A program made the position numbers and the translations under genes. Shown here one piece after another: positions 25,815 through 33,450 of a DNA stretch of 64,000 nucleotides. The stretch is from Hyphobacterium marinum (GTDB lineage Bacteria; Pseudomonadota; Alphaproteobacteria; Caulobacterales; Maricaulaceae), in the NCBI RefSeq assembly GCF_036330325.1, contig NZ_JAZDRO010000004.1:248001-312000 (forward strand), read 5' to 3'. Positions within the stretch are counted from its first letter, which is position 1. Each line of letters begins with the position of its first letter. Under the pieces are notes generated by a model. It searched no databases and was not told where the DNA came from. It saw nothing but the letters and a program-made list of their open reading frames with translations.

Positions 25815-26291
25815 TTATTCCAAATGGGGGCAGCGAGCTATGAAATCTTGAGCGGCAGTTGTAGAGCCATTCAGCGGAACCCGAACCGTGTTGGAACCGG
25901 CTCGATAGAGTAGCACTCTTTGTCCATCCCTCAATCCATGGACCAATCTTTGGACTGTGACTTGATCAAATGTTGTGTATGATCCTCCGCGCATGTGTTC
26001 GCCTACAAAAGACCAGGATGGATTGTCATCAATTCTTATTTGAACTTCATTTGTTCTATCCACGTTGAAGCCGCCGTCGTTAAACGCCAACGCTACGTAT
26101 TCATCTGTGCAGACAATAGCGACAACTTCACCCCGGATTGAGCCAATTGCTTCAGAGCCCAAGCTAAGCTGCATTTCATCCGTGAAAGGATCGGTATTAT
26201 CTGAAAATACCCACCTGCTAAAATTTTGAGCTTGAACAGGTGATGGTATAAAGAATAAAGTAATTACAATAATGATAAAGAGGCGTATCAT
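25815..26291 (-). CDS. Unknown secreted protein in an AT-rich patch (VasI/TagO-like pattern)
   Basis: A 158-residue protein with a strong signal peptide (LFIIIVITLFFIPSPVQA). Loose pattern features are FTDEMQLSLG near residue 37, VAIVCTDEYVALAF, VQIRIDDNPSW, and a C-terminal VPLNGSTTAAQDFIARC. This order (TD motif, cysteine strand, RID, then a domain ending in G..A...C) resembles the VasI/TagO-type secretion-associated family, but the match is weak. Base and codon use is visibly more AT-rich than in the neighbours, suggesting recent arrival. No type VI secretion genes are present in the window. Confidence 0.6.
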   Translation of the reverse strand: MIRLFIIIVITLFFIPSPVQAQNFSRWVFSDNTDPFTDEMQLSLGSEAIGSIRGEVVAIVCTDEYVALAFNDGGFNVDRTNEVQIRIDDNPSWSFVGEHMRGGSYTTFDQVTVQRLVHGLRDGQRVLLYRAGSNTVRVPLNGSTTAAQDFIARCPHLE

Positions 26292-26397
26292 AGATTAGGC
26301 TCCTGTGTCATTTTGGCAGTCAAGTGGGGGCTGAGCTAGATTTCAAAAAATAGCCTTATGGGTAAATCCATGCAATGATATTTTTATTGAGCTCTCC

Positions 26398-26413
26398 TTG
26401 CGAACGTTCGCAA
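26398..26413. promoter_or_regulatory. 16-bp perfect palindrome with central AACGTT
   Basis: TTGCGAACGTTCGCAA lies 90 bases before the ATG of the first TolB/TPR gene. A perfect palindrome with a central CG fits a LacI-family operator, but no LacI-type gene is in the window. Confidence 0.45.
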
Positions 26414-26502
26414 ATGGCGCTGCGAATCTAGGTAGATAGGATAGAGATTCATTGTAACGGCCCGCAAAACATGGCATTCCCCAGTCCGACAGGGGAGTGA
26501 AT

Positions 26503-28419
26503 ATGGGGACCATCCTGAGCGAATTGCGCAGGCGGAACGTATTCCGCGTGGCCGCTGCCTATCTCGTTGTCGGCTGGATCGTGCTGCAGGTGGTTTCGGT
26601 CGTCGGCGATGCGGCCCGCTTGCCGGACTGGACCGACAGTTTCGCCTTGGTTGTCCTGCTTACGGCCTTCCCGGTCATCCTGTTTATCGCCTGGGCGTTT
26701 GAGCTGACGCCGGAGGGATTGAAGCGAACCGTTGACGTCGCGCCCGAAGACAGCATTTCGCACAAGACCGGACGCCTGTTTGACTTTGTGATCGTCGCGG
26801 CGCTGGTCGTGGTGGCCGGTTTGATCGGCTGGCAGTTACTTGCCTCGAAAACAGGCACGCCTGATATGCCACAAATCGCCGGGACGGACAGTGCGCTGGA
26901 CTCCTCTATGGTCCAGCCGGCTGCGGCCTCTGCCGCGCCCGCCAACGCCACGATGGCGGGGGTTGAGCCGGACGCGAAATCCATTGCCGTTCTGCCCTTC
27001 CTCGCCTTCAGCAATGATGAGGAAGACGGCTATTTCGCCGACGGGCTAACCGAGGAAATCCTTAACTCGTTGGCTTATCTCCCGGATCTGCTGGTGACCT
27101 CGCGGACATCGGCTTTCCAGTTTCGTGGCGAAGACCTGCCCTCCGTACCGGAGATCGCGGCCCAGCTGGGGGTCGCTCATATCCTTGAGGGCTCGGTAAG
27201 GCGCTCAAACGACCAGGTCCGGGTCACGGTTCAGCTGATCCGCGCGAGCGACGACGCCCATCTGTGGTCGCAGACCTATGATCGCTCGCTCGACAACGTC
27301 TTCGCCATCCAGGAAGACATTGCCGAGAACGTTGCCCGCGTCCTTGAAGTCGTCCTCGACGATACCGCGCGCGAGCGCATGGCCGACACCGGTACGCGAA
27401 ATGTCGAGGCCTATGTCGCCTTCCAGCGTGGCTGGAATATCTGGACGGAACTGCATGAGATTGACGAACAACACCGGCTGGATGAAGCCAGTGTCCATTT
27501 CGCCGAGGCCACGCGTCTTGACCCCGGCTATTCCGATGCCTTCCTCCTGCAGAGTGACACGTTCGCCCATGTGATGACCGATCTGGTCGAGGCTCCTGAC
27601 TTCGACGAGGTGGCGTTTGAGGCGGCTCATGCCGAACACCGCCGTCTCCTCGATCTGGCGGAACGGGCGAGCCGGGATCCGGTACGGCGCGCGACAGCTC
27701 GGGTGAACCGGTTGTTGTTTTCGGAAAACTGGACCGGTGCTGCCCAGGATCTCGCGACGGCCATGGATCCGCAAAGTTGTGCCGCTGACAATTATTTGAA
27801 CACATTGGCGGAATTTCTGCAGCCATCGGATCAGATCGTCGAGTATTACCGGTCGCAGGTCCGCTGCGATCCCTTGAATGCTACGGCATGGGGTGCACTT
27901 TACAGTGCGGCGGCACAAATGGGTTACTTCGATGAAGCTGAATCTGCCCTGCTAAGACGAGAAGACCTGCGAGGGGACGACAACCAGTCGCTGACATTTT
28001 TCGAAATCGAGCGGCTTATCGCCGCCGGTGACACCGATGCCGCCGAAACACTTTTCAACGAAATGCAGGTCCCCGGTCCGAACCGCGCCTATCTGGAGTT
28101 GCGGTTTGCATCCATGCGAGGCGATTCCGAGGCAGCTGCCACAGCCGCTGACACCTTGCTGTCCATTCCGGATCTGCCGCTGCGTTTCCAGGTGCTCATC
28201 CACGCCCTCGTTGGCAATCGTGACGAAGCCAATGCTCTTGTGGCGCAGGTGGACGAACGGCCTCTTTCGCCGATCCAGCTGCGTCAGATCATCAATATCT
28301 GCAGCTGCGGCGCGCCTTTCGACCTCGAAGCGGCACCGAACTTTGCCGCCCGGATCACGGAGGCCGGATTTCCCTGGCCGCCGGAACCGGATTACGGCTT
28401 TGCCCTGATGCAGGAGTAA
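26503..28419 (+). CDS. TolB-like/TPR membrane protein, first of a tandem pair
   Basis: 638 residues from the ATG at 26503, which has AGGGGAG upstream (a GTG at 26497 is part of that site). The N-terminus SELRRRNVFRVAAAYLVVGW and three hydrophobic segments (about residues 15-35, 47-67, 93-113) form a membrane module known from signalling proteins, often beside adenylate cyclase domains. A TolB-like N-terminal domain follows: SIAVLPFLAFS, YFADGLTEEILNSL, LLVTSRTSAFQF, LEGSVRRS and AIQEDIAENV (about 155-290). The rest is helical, TPR-like. The extreme C-terminus has CSCGAPFDLEA...AGFPWPP. Function is unknown. Confidence 0.85.
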   Translation: MGTILSELRRRNVFRVAAAYLVVGWIVLQVVSVVGDAARLPDWTDSFALVVLLTAFPVILFIAWAFELTPEGLKRTVDVAPEDSISHKTGRLFDFVIVAALVVVAGLIGWQLLASKTGTPDMPQIAGTDSALDSSMVQPAAASAAPANATMAGVEPDAKSIAVLPFLAFSNDEEDGYFADGLTEEILNSLAYLPDLLVTSRTSAFQFRGEDLPSVPEIAAQLGVAHILEGSVRRSNDQVRVTVQLIRASDDAHLWSQTYDRSLDNVFAIQEDIAENVARVLEVVLDDTARERMADTGTRNVEAYVAFQRGWNIWTELHEIDEQHRLDEASVHFAEATRLDPGYSDAFLLQSDTFAHVMTDLVEAPDFDEVAFEAAHAEHRRLLDLAERASRDPVRRATARVNRLLFSENWTGAAQDLATAMDPQSCAADNYLNTLAEFLQPSDQIVEYYRSQVRCDPLNATAWGALYSAAAQMGYFDEAESALLRREDLRGDDNQSLTFFEIERLIAAGDTDAAETLFNEMQVPGPNRAYLELRFASMRGDSEAAATAADTLLSIPDLPLRFQVLIHALVGNRDEANALVAQVDERPLSPIQLRQIINICSCGAPFDLEAAPNFAARITEAGFPWPPEPDYGFALMQE

Positions 28420-28429
28420 GCGCGGACCA

Positions 28430-30355
28430 ATGGGCAATTTTCTTCAGGAACTCCAGCGCCGCAGCGTCTTCCGGGTCGCGGCCGCTTATCTGGTCGTCGG
28501 CTGGTTGATCACCCAGGCCGTAGCCACGATCGAGGGGCCGCTGCACCTGCCGCCCTGGACTGACACACTGGTCATAGTCCTGCTTCTTTGCGGACTGCCG
28601 GTTGCGCTCATTCTCGCCTGGGCGTTCGAGGTGACGCCGGAAGGCGTGAAACGGACCGTGACCGCCGAAAACCGCGCGAACGACGCCGGTGCCAGCCATG
28701 TGCTCGACTACGCCATTCTTGGCGTCCTGATTGTCGTGGCCGGCCTCATCGGCTGGCAACAGTTTTCGGGCGGCGCACCGTCCGCCGGTGAAACCCCGGT
28801 CAATCAGGTCGCCGAGTCCGAATCTGGCGAAGGTGAAGACGGCGAGCTGGTCAGCGTGGTGACGCCTGCGGGCGGCAACGCCCAGGGGGCACCGGACACC
28901 GATCCGCGAACTGACCCGGGCGTATCCACCGCGACAGAACTGTCGGTCGCCGTCTTGCCATTCACGGCCTTCAGTGCCGACGCCGAGGACGGCTATTTCG
29001 CCGACGGCCTAACCGAGGAGATTCTCAATTCGCTGGCCGGCATTCCCGAATTGCTGGTCACGTCGCGCACCTCGGCCTTCCAGTTTCGCGGCGACAATGT
29101 GCCGTCCGTGCCCGAGATCGCCCGCAGCCTAGGTGTCGCCCATATTCTGGAAGGATCGGTGCGCCGGGCCGGAGACCGCATTCGCGTCACGGCCCAGCTA
29201 ATCCGGGCGTCCGATGACCGGCATCTCTGGTCGCAGACCTACGACCGGACGATGGATGATGTCTTCGCCATCCAGGAAGACATCGCCGAGAACGTCGCGG
29301 CCGTGCTGCAGGTCGTCCTTGATGACCGCCAGCGCGCCCGGATGACCAATTCGGGCACACGGAATATCGACGCCTTCATTGCCTATCAGCAGGGGGCCGA
29401 ACTCTGGGCGCAAGGCCATGAGAATGGGGAGGATATCGACCTGATCGAGCAGTCCAGCGTGCATTTCGAGCGGGCCACCCAGCTCGCGCCGGATTTCTCT
29501 GAAGCCTATCTCCTGCAAAGCGATTACTACGCCCACCGGCTGACCGACATGGCGCGCTTGCCGGAAGGCGAATTCGACCGGGCCGACTTTGACCAATTGA
29601 ATGCTCGCCGCGCGGAACTGGTGGCCGACGCTGTCCGCACTGCGGACTCACCGGCGCGACAGGCGATGGCCGAAGCCAATGAAATCCTGTTTGCGGACAG
29701 TTGGGCCAATGGCCGGCAGATCGTCGCCGAGGCCTTCGCGACCGATGAATGTGCCAACGACAACTGGCTGCAATTCCTGATCGGATTGTCCGGGGATCTG
29801 GATGGGCGTCTGGCTTATGCGCAGCGGCAGGTCCGGTGCGACCCACTCAACGGCCAGTCCCAGCTTCTGCTTGGCGATACCTATCTGGCGCGCGGCGATT
29901 ACCAGGACGCGCTGGACCATGCCGCCCGGCTCGACGAACGCGGGATGAGCTATGATGCGGAGGTGATCCGCTTTGATGCCCTATTGGGGTTGGGTCGTTT
30001 CGACGAGGCCGAAGCCATGCTGGGGGAGGGCTGGGACTGGGAGCAGATTCGTCTGGCCGCCCGACGCGGCGGACCGGAAGCGTCAGCGGTGCTTGATCCC
30101 TACAAGGGCGAGGACACCTGGTTTGATCTCATGCTGCATGCACTGCTCGGCGAACGCGAAGCGGCCAACGCGATTGCGGCACAGCTGGACGCGCGGCCCT
30201 TGGGCGTGATGACGCTGATGGAAGTCGTGATGGCCTGCCGTTGCGGGGCTCCGTTTGACCTCAGCGCTACACCGAATTTCGCCGCGCGCCTGTCCGAGGC
30301 CGGGTTTCCGTGGCCACCAGCCGGCGATCTGGGCTTTCCGCTGATGGCCGATTAG
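28430..30355 (+). CDS. TolB-like/TPR membrane protein, second of a tandem pair
   Basis: 641 residues, starting 10 bases behind its paralogue. It has the same order: ELQRRSVFRVAAAYLVVGW with three hydrophobic segments, then an acidic linker (ESGEGEDGELV), the TolB-like domain (SVAVLPFTAFS, YFADGLTEEILNSLAG, LLVTSRTSAFQF, LEGSVRRA), TPR-like helices, and the C-terminal CRCGAPFDLSA...AGFPWPP. The strongest conservation between the two copies is in the TolB-like domain and in the C-terminal cysteine motif; the helical region is more divergent. Duplication followed by divergence is likely. Co-expression with the first copy is likely from the spacing. Confidence 0.85.
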   Translation: MGNFLQELQRRSVFRVAAAYLVVGWLITQAVATIEGPLHLPPWTDTLVIVLLLCGLPVALILAWAFEVTPEGVKRTVTAENRANDAGASHVLDYAILGVLIVVAGLIGWQQFSGGAPSAGETPVNQVAESESGEGEDGELVSVVTPAGGNAQGAPDTDPRTDPGVSTATELSVAVLPFTAFSADAEDGYFADGLTEEILNSLAGIPELLVTSRTSAFQFRGDNVPSVPEIARSLGVAHILEGSVRRAGDRIRVTAQLIRASDDRHLWSQTYDRTMDDVFAIQEDIAENVAAVLQVVLDDRQRARMTNSGTRNIDAFIAYQQGAELWAQGHENGEDIDLIEQSSVHFERATQLAPDFSEAYLLQSDYYAHRLTDMARLPEGEFDRADFDQLNARRAELVADAVRTADSPARQAMAEANEILFADSWANGRQIVAEAFATDECANDNWLQFLIGLSGDLDGRLAYAQRQVRCDPLNGQSQLLLGDTYLARGDYQDALDHAARLDERGMSYDAEVIRFDALLGLGRFDEAEAMLGEGWDWEQIRLAARRGGPEASAVLDPYKGEDTWFDLMLHALLGEREAANAIAAQLDARPLGVMTLMEVVMACRCGAPFDLSATPNFAARLSEAGFPWPPAGDLGFPLMAD

Positions 30356-30460
30356 CCGACGGTTGAGATCACCCTGTAACAGGCCCGTTCGTCGACCCGC
30401 AGCCGTCCGGGGCGGGTGCAATACGCGCCATGCCTCGTCCCGGTTCCGGACGGCAACGCA

Positions 30461-30499
30461 GAAAAGAGAACGGCCGTCCCCGGCGAAGGGACGACCGTT
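30461..30499 (-). terminator. Terminator of the PRC-barrel gene
   Basis: On the reverse strand the stem AACGGTCGTCCC / GGGACGGCCGTT has one G-T wobble and a TTCGCC-type loop. A CTCTTTTC tract follows. It begins 27 bases behind the PRC-barrel stop codon and may also stop transcripts from the TolB/TPR pair. Confidence 0.75.
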
Positions 30500-30525
30500 A
30501 AATGCGTCTGGATGCAGGGGATCGA

Positions 30526-30861
30526 TCAGCCGAGATAATAGCGGTCGACGCTGGACCGGAAATTGGGATCGGCAAAGTCCGGCCAGGTGTCCTTGTCGAA
30601 CCCCGGCGCGTCTTTCAGGCGCTCCTTGTCGACATTCAGGACCATGCGCTTGTTCTCGCGGTCCACGGCGAGATTGGAAAAGGGGATGGCGAAATACTTG
30701 TCGCCGATACCCAGGAAGCCGCCGAAGTCGAGCACGGCGTATTCGATCTTGCCGTCGGCCGGGTCGAGCATCAAATCCTTGATATGGCCAAGGTCTTCGC
30801 CCTGGGGATTGACGACGCTGTCGCCGTCGATCGTGCTGGAGGAAATCAGATTATTTGCCAT
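30526..30861 (-). CDS. PRC-barrel domain protein
   Basis: A 111-residue protein whose whole length is one PRC-barrel: SSSTIDGDSVVNPQGEDLGHIKDLMLD then KIEYAVLDFGGFLGIGDKYFAIPF (about residues 8-62). The same fold occurs in photosynthetic reaction-centre subunit H and in RimM. Free-standing versions of this size are common in alphaproteobacteria and often stress-related; none has a firm role. No photosynthesis genes are in the window. It has its own terminator and is probably monocistronic. Confidence 0.9.
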   Translation of the reverse strand: MANNLISSSTIDGDSVVNPQGEDLGHIKDLMLDPADGKIEYAVLDFGGFLGIGDKYFAIPFSNLAVDRENKRMVLNVDKERLKDAPGFDKDTWPDFADPNFRSSVDRYYLG

Positions 30862-30991
30862 GGGGAGGGCCTCGTCTCCGGGGTGAATGGGACGTTCGCG
30901 CCGTCACGGCCACGAACGTGCATTTGACACCGGAGCAACTCCCGCGCGCCGCAGGCGGTTCCCTGTGAGTGGCAGTTTCAGGCGGGTTGGT

Positions 30992-31804
30992 TCAGGAACG
31001 GCCGGCGTCAGGCTTGGCCATGCCGGTCCCCCCGCAGGCATCACAGGCCAGGTTGCCGTTCGCCGTCTCGCGGAGGGTGAAATGCCCACAGTCCGGGCAG
31101 GGATCGCCGGTATAGCTCACCGGTTCCTTGGTGTCGGCCGCAGGTGCTGACGGCACAGCGGCGTCGGGTTTCGCGCCCGCAGGCTTGCCGGCGAACATGA
31201 CGACATTGTCGGGCAATTGTCCGCGCGAGAAGCCTTTCGAGATCAGCTTGGCGGCATCCTCGGTAAAGGCCTTCTCGTTCTTCACCCCGCGGCCGATGCC
31301 GCCGGTTTCGTCCGGTGACACTTCGGCGAGGTCGTCCCGGTCCAGATAGGACACGGCGAGTTCGCGAAAGAGGTAGTCGAGGATCGATGTCGCGTGGGTA
31401 ATGGAATCATTGCCTTCGACGGGTCCGGCCGGTTCGAAGCGTGTGAACACGAAGGCGTCGACGAATTCTTCCAGCGGCACCCCGTATTGCAGGCCGATCG
31501 AGATCGCGATGGCGAAATTGTTCATCAGCGAGCGGAAGGCCGCGCCTTCCTTGTGCATGTCGATGAAAATCTCGCCGAGCTCGCCATCCTCGAACTCGCC
31601 GGTGTGGAGGTAGACCTTGTGGCCGCCGACGGTCGCCTTCTGGATATAGCCCTTGCGCCGGTCCGGCAGCTTGCGGCGTTCGGCGGCGCGCTCGACGATT
31701 TTCTCGACGATGCGTTCGACGGTTTCAGGCGTTGGCGGCTGCGGCGCGGATGCCTTTGCGCGCGGCTTCCCTGACGTGGTTTTTCCGCCCTTCTTTCCGG
31801 CCAT
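30992..31804 (-). CDS. Stand-alone NrdJ C-terminal (TSCPD) domain protein
   Basis: A 270-residue protein, starting at the ATG at 31804, that corresponds to only the C-terminal part of class II (B12-dependent) ribonucleotide reductase. The stretch LPDRRKGYIQKATVGGHKVY, then GEIFIDMHKEGAAFRSLMNN, and DAFVFTRFEPAGPVEGND (about residues 58-165) match the TSCPD region. A C-terminal CPDCG...CDACG zinc-ribbon-like pair follows. The catalytic barrel, B12-binding and ATP-cone regions are absent, and the upstream DNA belongs to a divergent gene, so this is not a truncation by a nearby frameshift. The N-terminal 40 residues are low-complexity Lys/Ala/Pro. It might regulate or assist a full reductase elsewhere. 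Confidence 0.85.
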   Translation of the reverse strand: MAGKKGGKTTSGKPRAKASAPQPPTPETVERIVEKIVERAAERRKLPDRRKGYIQKATVGGHKVYLHTGEFEDGELGEIFIDMHKEGAAFRSLMNNFAIAISIGLQYGVPLEEFVDAFVFTRFEPAGPVEGNDSITHATSILDYLFRELAVSYLDRDDLAEVSPDETGGIGRGVKNEKAFTEDAAKLISKGFSRGQLPDNVVMFAGKPAGAKPDAAVPSAPAADTKEPVSYTGDPCPDCGHFTLRETANGNLACDACGGTGMAKPDAGRS

Positions 31805-31946
31805 GCCAGCGCCCCCGCTTGTCGAATCGCCCGATGAGGATAGAAGCAATCCGGTTAACGCAAAATCGACCGCCTCGCGCGGTGGACAGGCGGGCGCGGC
31901 GCGGGGCATATTCGCGCCGGAAACTGGTCAGCTCGAACGGACGATC

Positions 31947-32345
31947 ATGCTGGGACTTATCGGAAAACTCTTCGTGTGGTGGAACGACGCCACGCCGGGC
32001 ACCTTCTTCACGCTGATGAAGCGGGGCAACAAGGTCGGCGAGGACGAGTACGGCAACCGCTATTACGAGGAACGCAAGGCGTCCGGCCCGAACGGCATGA
32101 CCCGCCGCTGGGTCGTCTATAACGGCTATGCCGACGCCAGCCGCGTACCGGCGGCCTGGCATGGCTGGCTGCACCACACCTATCAGTCCGCGCCCACCGA
32201 TGCGCCCCTGCCACGTCAGCCGTGGGAGAAGGACCACCAGCCCAATCTGACCGGCACGGTCCATGCCTATCGCCCGTCGGGCAGCCTGGCCCGGTCGCGC
32301 GAGCGCCAGTCTGCATCGGGTGATTACGAAGCCTGGACGCCCTGA
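31947..32345 (+). CDS. NADH:ubiquinone oxidoreductase subunit NDUFA12 homologue
   Basis: A 132-residue protein that matches the mitochondrial B17.2/NDUFA12 accessory subunit of complex I, which alphaproteobacteria share. Key stretches are FFTLMKRGNKVGEDEYGNRYYEE (about residues 19-41) and RRWVVYNG, then PAAWHGWLHH (about 68-78). The C-terminal YRPSGSLARSRERQSASGDYEAW is typical. The ATG at 31947 is the natural start; the longer frame upstream is antisense to the TSCPD gene. DUF2155 follows, and this neighbourhood is conserved in Caulobacter relatives. Confidence 0.93.
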   Translation: MLGLIGKLFVWWNDATPGTFFTLMKRGNKVGEDEYGNRYYEERKASGPNGMTRRWVVYNGYADASRVPAAWHGWLHHTYQSAPTDAPLPRQPWEKDHQPNLTGTVHAYRPSGSLARSRERQSASGDYEAWTP

Positions 32346-32402
32346 CCGGCCGATGGCGTGGCCTTGGCCCTGCCACAGTCCGCCCTTAGGATGGTGACTG
32401 CC

Positions 32403-32816
32403 ATGAAAACCGCATTGTCAGTCCTTCTTGCCGCCTCCGTGCTGGGTGGCAGTGCCGTCGCGCAGGAGCGGTCTGGCAGCGAAGAGCTGACAAGCCGTCC
32501 CGGCACGGTTCTGGTGATGCGCGGTCTCGACAAGATTACGGCAGAAACCCTCGATTTCGAAATCCCGATCGGCGAGGAATATCGCTATGGTCCGCTGACC
32601 ATTACGCCGACCTATTGCCGCAAGCGCCCGCCAGAAGAAACGCCGGAAATCTTTGCCTTTTTGCAGATCGTCGACCGCCGCTCCGACGGCACGGGCGTGG
32701 ATGCCGAGGGCGAGGTCGAGCCGGTGTTTTCAGGCTGGATGTTCGGCTCAAACCCGGCGCTCAACCCGCTCGAACACCCCGTCTATGACGTCTGGGTGAT
32801 CGACTGCAGGGACTGA
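32403..32816 (+). CDS. DUF2155 periplasmic protein
   Basis: A 137-residue protein with a signal peptide (KTALSVLLAASVLGGSAVA) and the family core: LDKITAETLDFEIPIGE, TPTYCRKRPPEE and VFSGWMFGSNPALNPLEHP, ending in VIDC. Two cysteines may pair. The function of the family is not known. Its last 34 bases overlap the 3' end of aat on the other strand. The group NDUFA12-DUF2155-aat-accC-accB is typical for alphaproteobacteria. Confidence 0.92.
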   Translation: MKTALSVLLAASVLGGSAVAQERSGSEELTSRPGTVLVMRGLDKITAETLDFEIPIGEEYRYGPLTITPTYCRKRPPEETPEIFAFLQIVDRRSDGTGVDAEGEVEPVFSGWMFGSNPALNPLEHPVYDVWVIDCRD

Positions 32817-33433
32817 AGCCCGCTCGCGCCTTCCACTAACCGGTAGAAATCCGCGTCGCGCGTGATCGCGTTGTCCAGCCGCTTGCGATAGGCGTCTCGT
32901 GTGATCAGTTCGGCTCCGAATTGCGCCAGATGATCAGTCAGGAATTGCGTATCGAGCAGCGTGTACCCGCCCGCGATCAGCCGCGCGACGAGGTGGACAA
33001 GCGCGACCTTTGACGCGTCCCTTGCCTTCGAGAACATGCTCTCGCCGAAGAACGCCCCGCCCAGCGAGACGCCATACAGTCCGCCGACGAGCGCACCGTC
33101 CTGCCAGCATTCAACACTGTGGGCCGAGCCGCGACGGAACAGTTCCACATAGAGCCGCCTGATCGGGGCATTGATCCAGGTTTCCTCGCGTCCCGCACCG
33201 GTTTCGGCACAGGCGTCCAGGACGTGGGCAAAGGCGGTATCGATGCGGACCTCGAACACGTCCTGGCGGACAGTGCGGGCGAGGCGGCGCGGCACGTGAA
33301 AGCCGTCGAGCGGCAGGATGCCGCGCTCGTCGGGCTCAAGCAGGAAGATACGCGGATCGTCGCGCCCGTCGCCCATGGGAAAGACGCCGCGCGCATAGCA
33401 TTCCAGGAGATCGTCGGGACCGAAGCCGCGCAT
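32783..33433 (-). CDS. aat: Leucyl/phenylalanyl-tRNA-protein transferase
   Basis: A 216-residue enzyme that adds Leu or Phe from charged tRNA to proteins with N-terminal Lys or Arg, sending them to ClpAP (N-degron pathway). Motifs are YARGVFPMGD (about residues 13-22), the core HSVECWQDGALVGGLYGV (about 104-121), FFGESMFS and LLDTQFLTDHLAQFGA. It follows accC after 17 bases in the aroQ-accB-accC-aat operon. Its stop codon lies within the DUF2155 coding region on the other strand. Confidence 0.96.
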   Translation of the reverse strand: MRGFGPDDLLECYARGVFPMGDGRDDPRIFLLEPDERGILPLDGFHVPRRLARTVRQDVFEVRIDTAFAHVLDACAETGAGREETWINAPIRRLYVELFRRGSAHSVECWQDGALVGGLYGVSLGGAFFGESMFSKARDASKVALVHLVARLIAGGYTLLDTQFLTDHLAQFGAELITRDAYRKRLDNAITRDADFYRLVEGASGLQSLQSITQTS

Positions 33434-33450
33434 GGGCGAGCCTCCCGCGC

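Noticed and set aside
30992..31804. TSCPD gene as a simple frameshifted nrdJ
   Set aside because: The DNA upstream codes for a divergent, intact NDUFA12 gene, with no remnant of the NrdJ catalytic domain.
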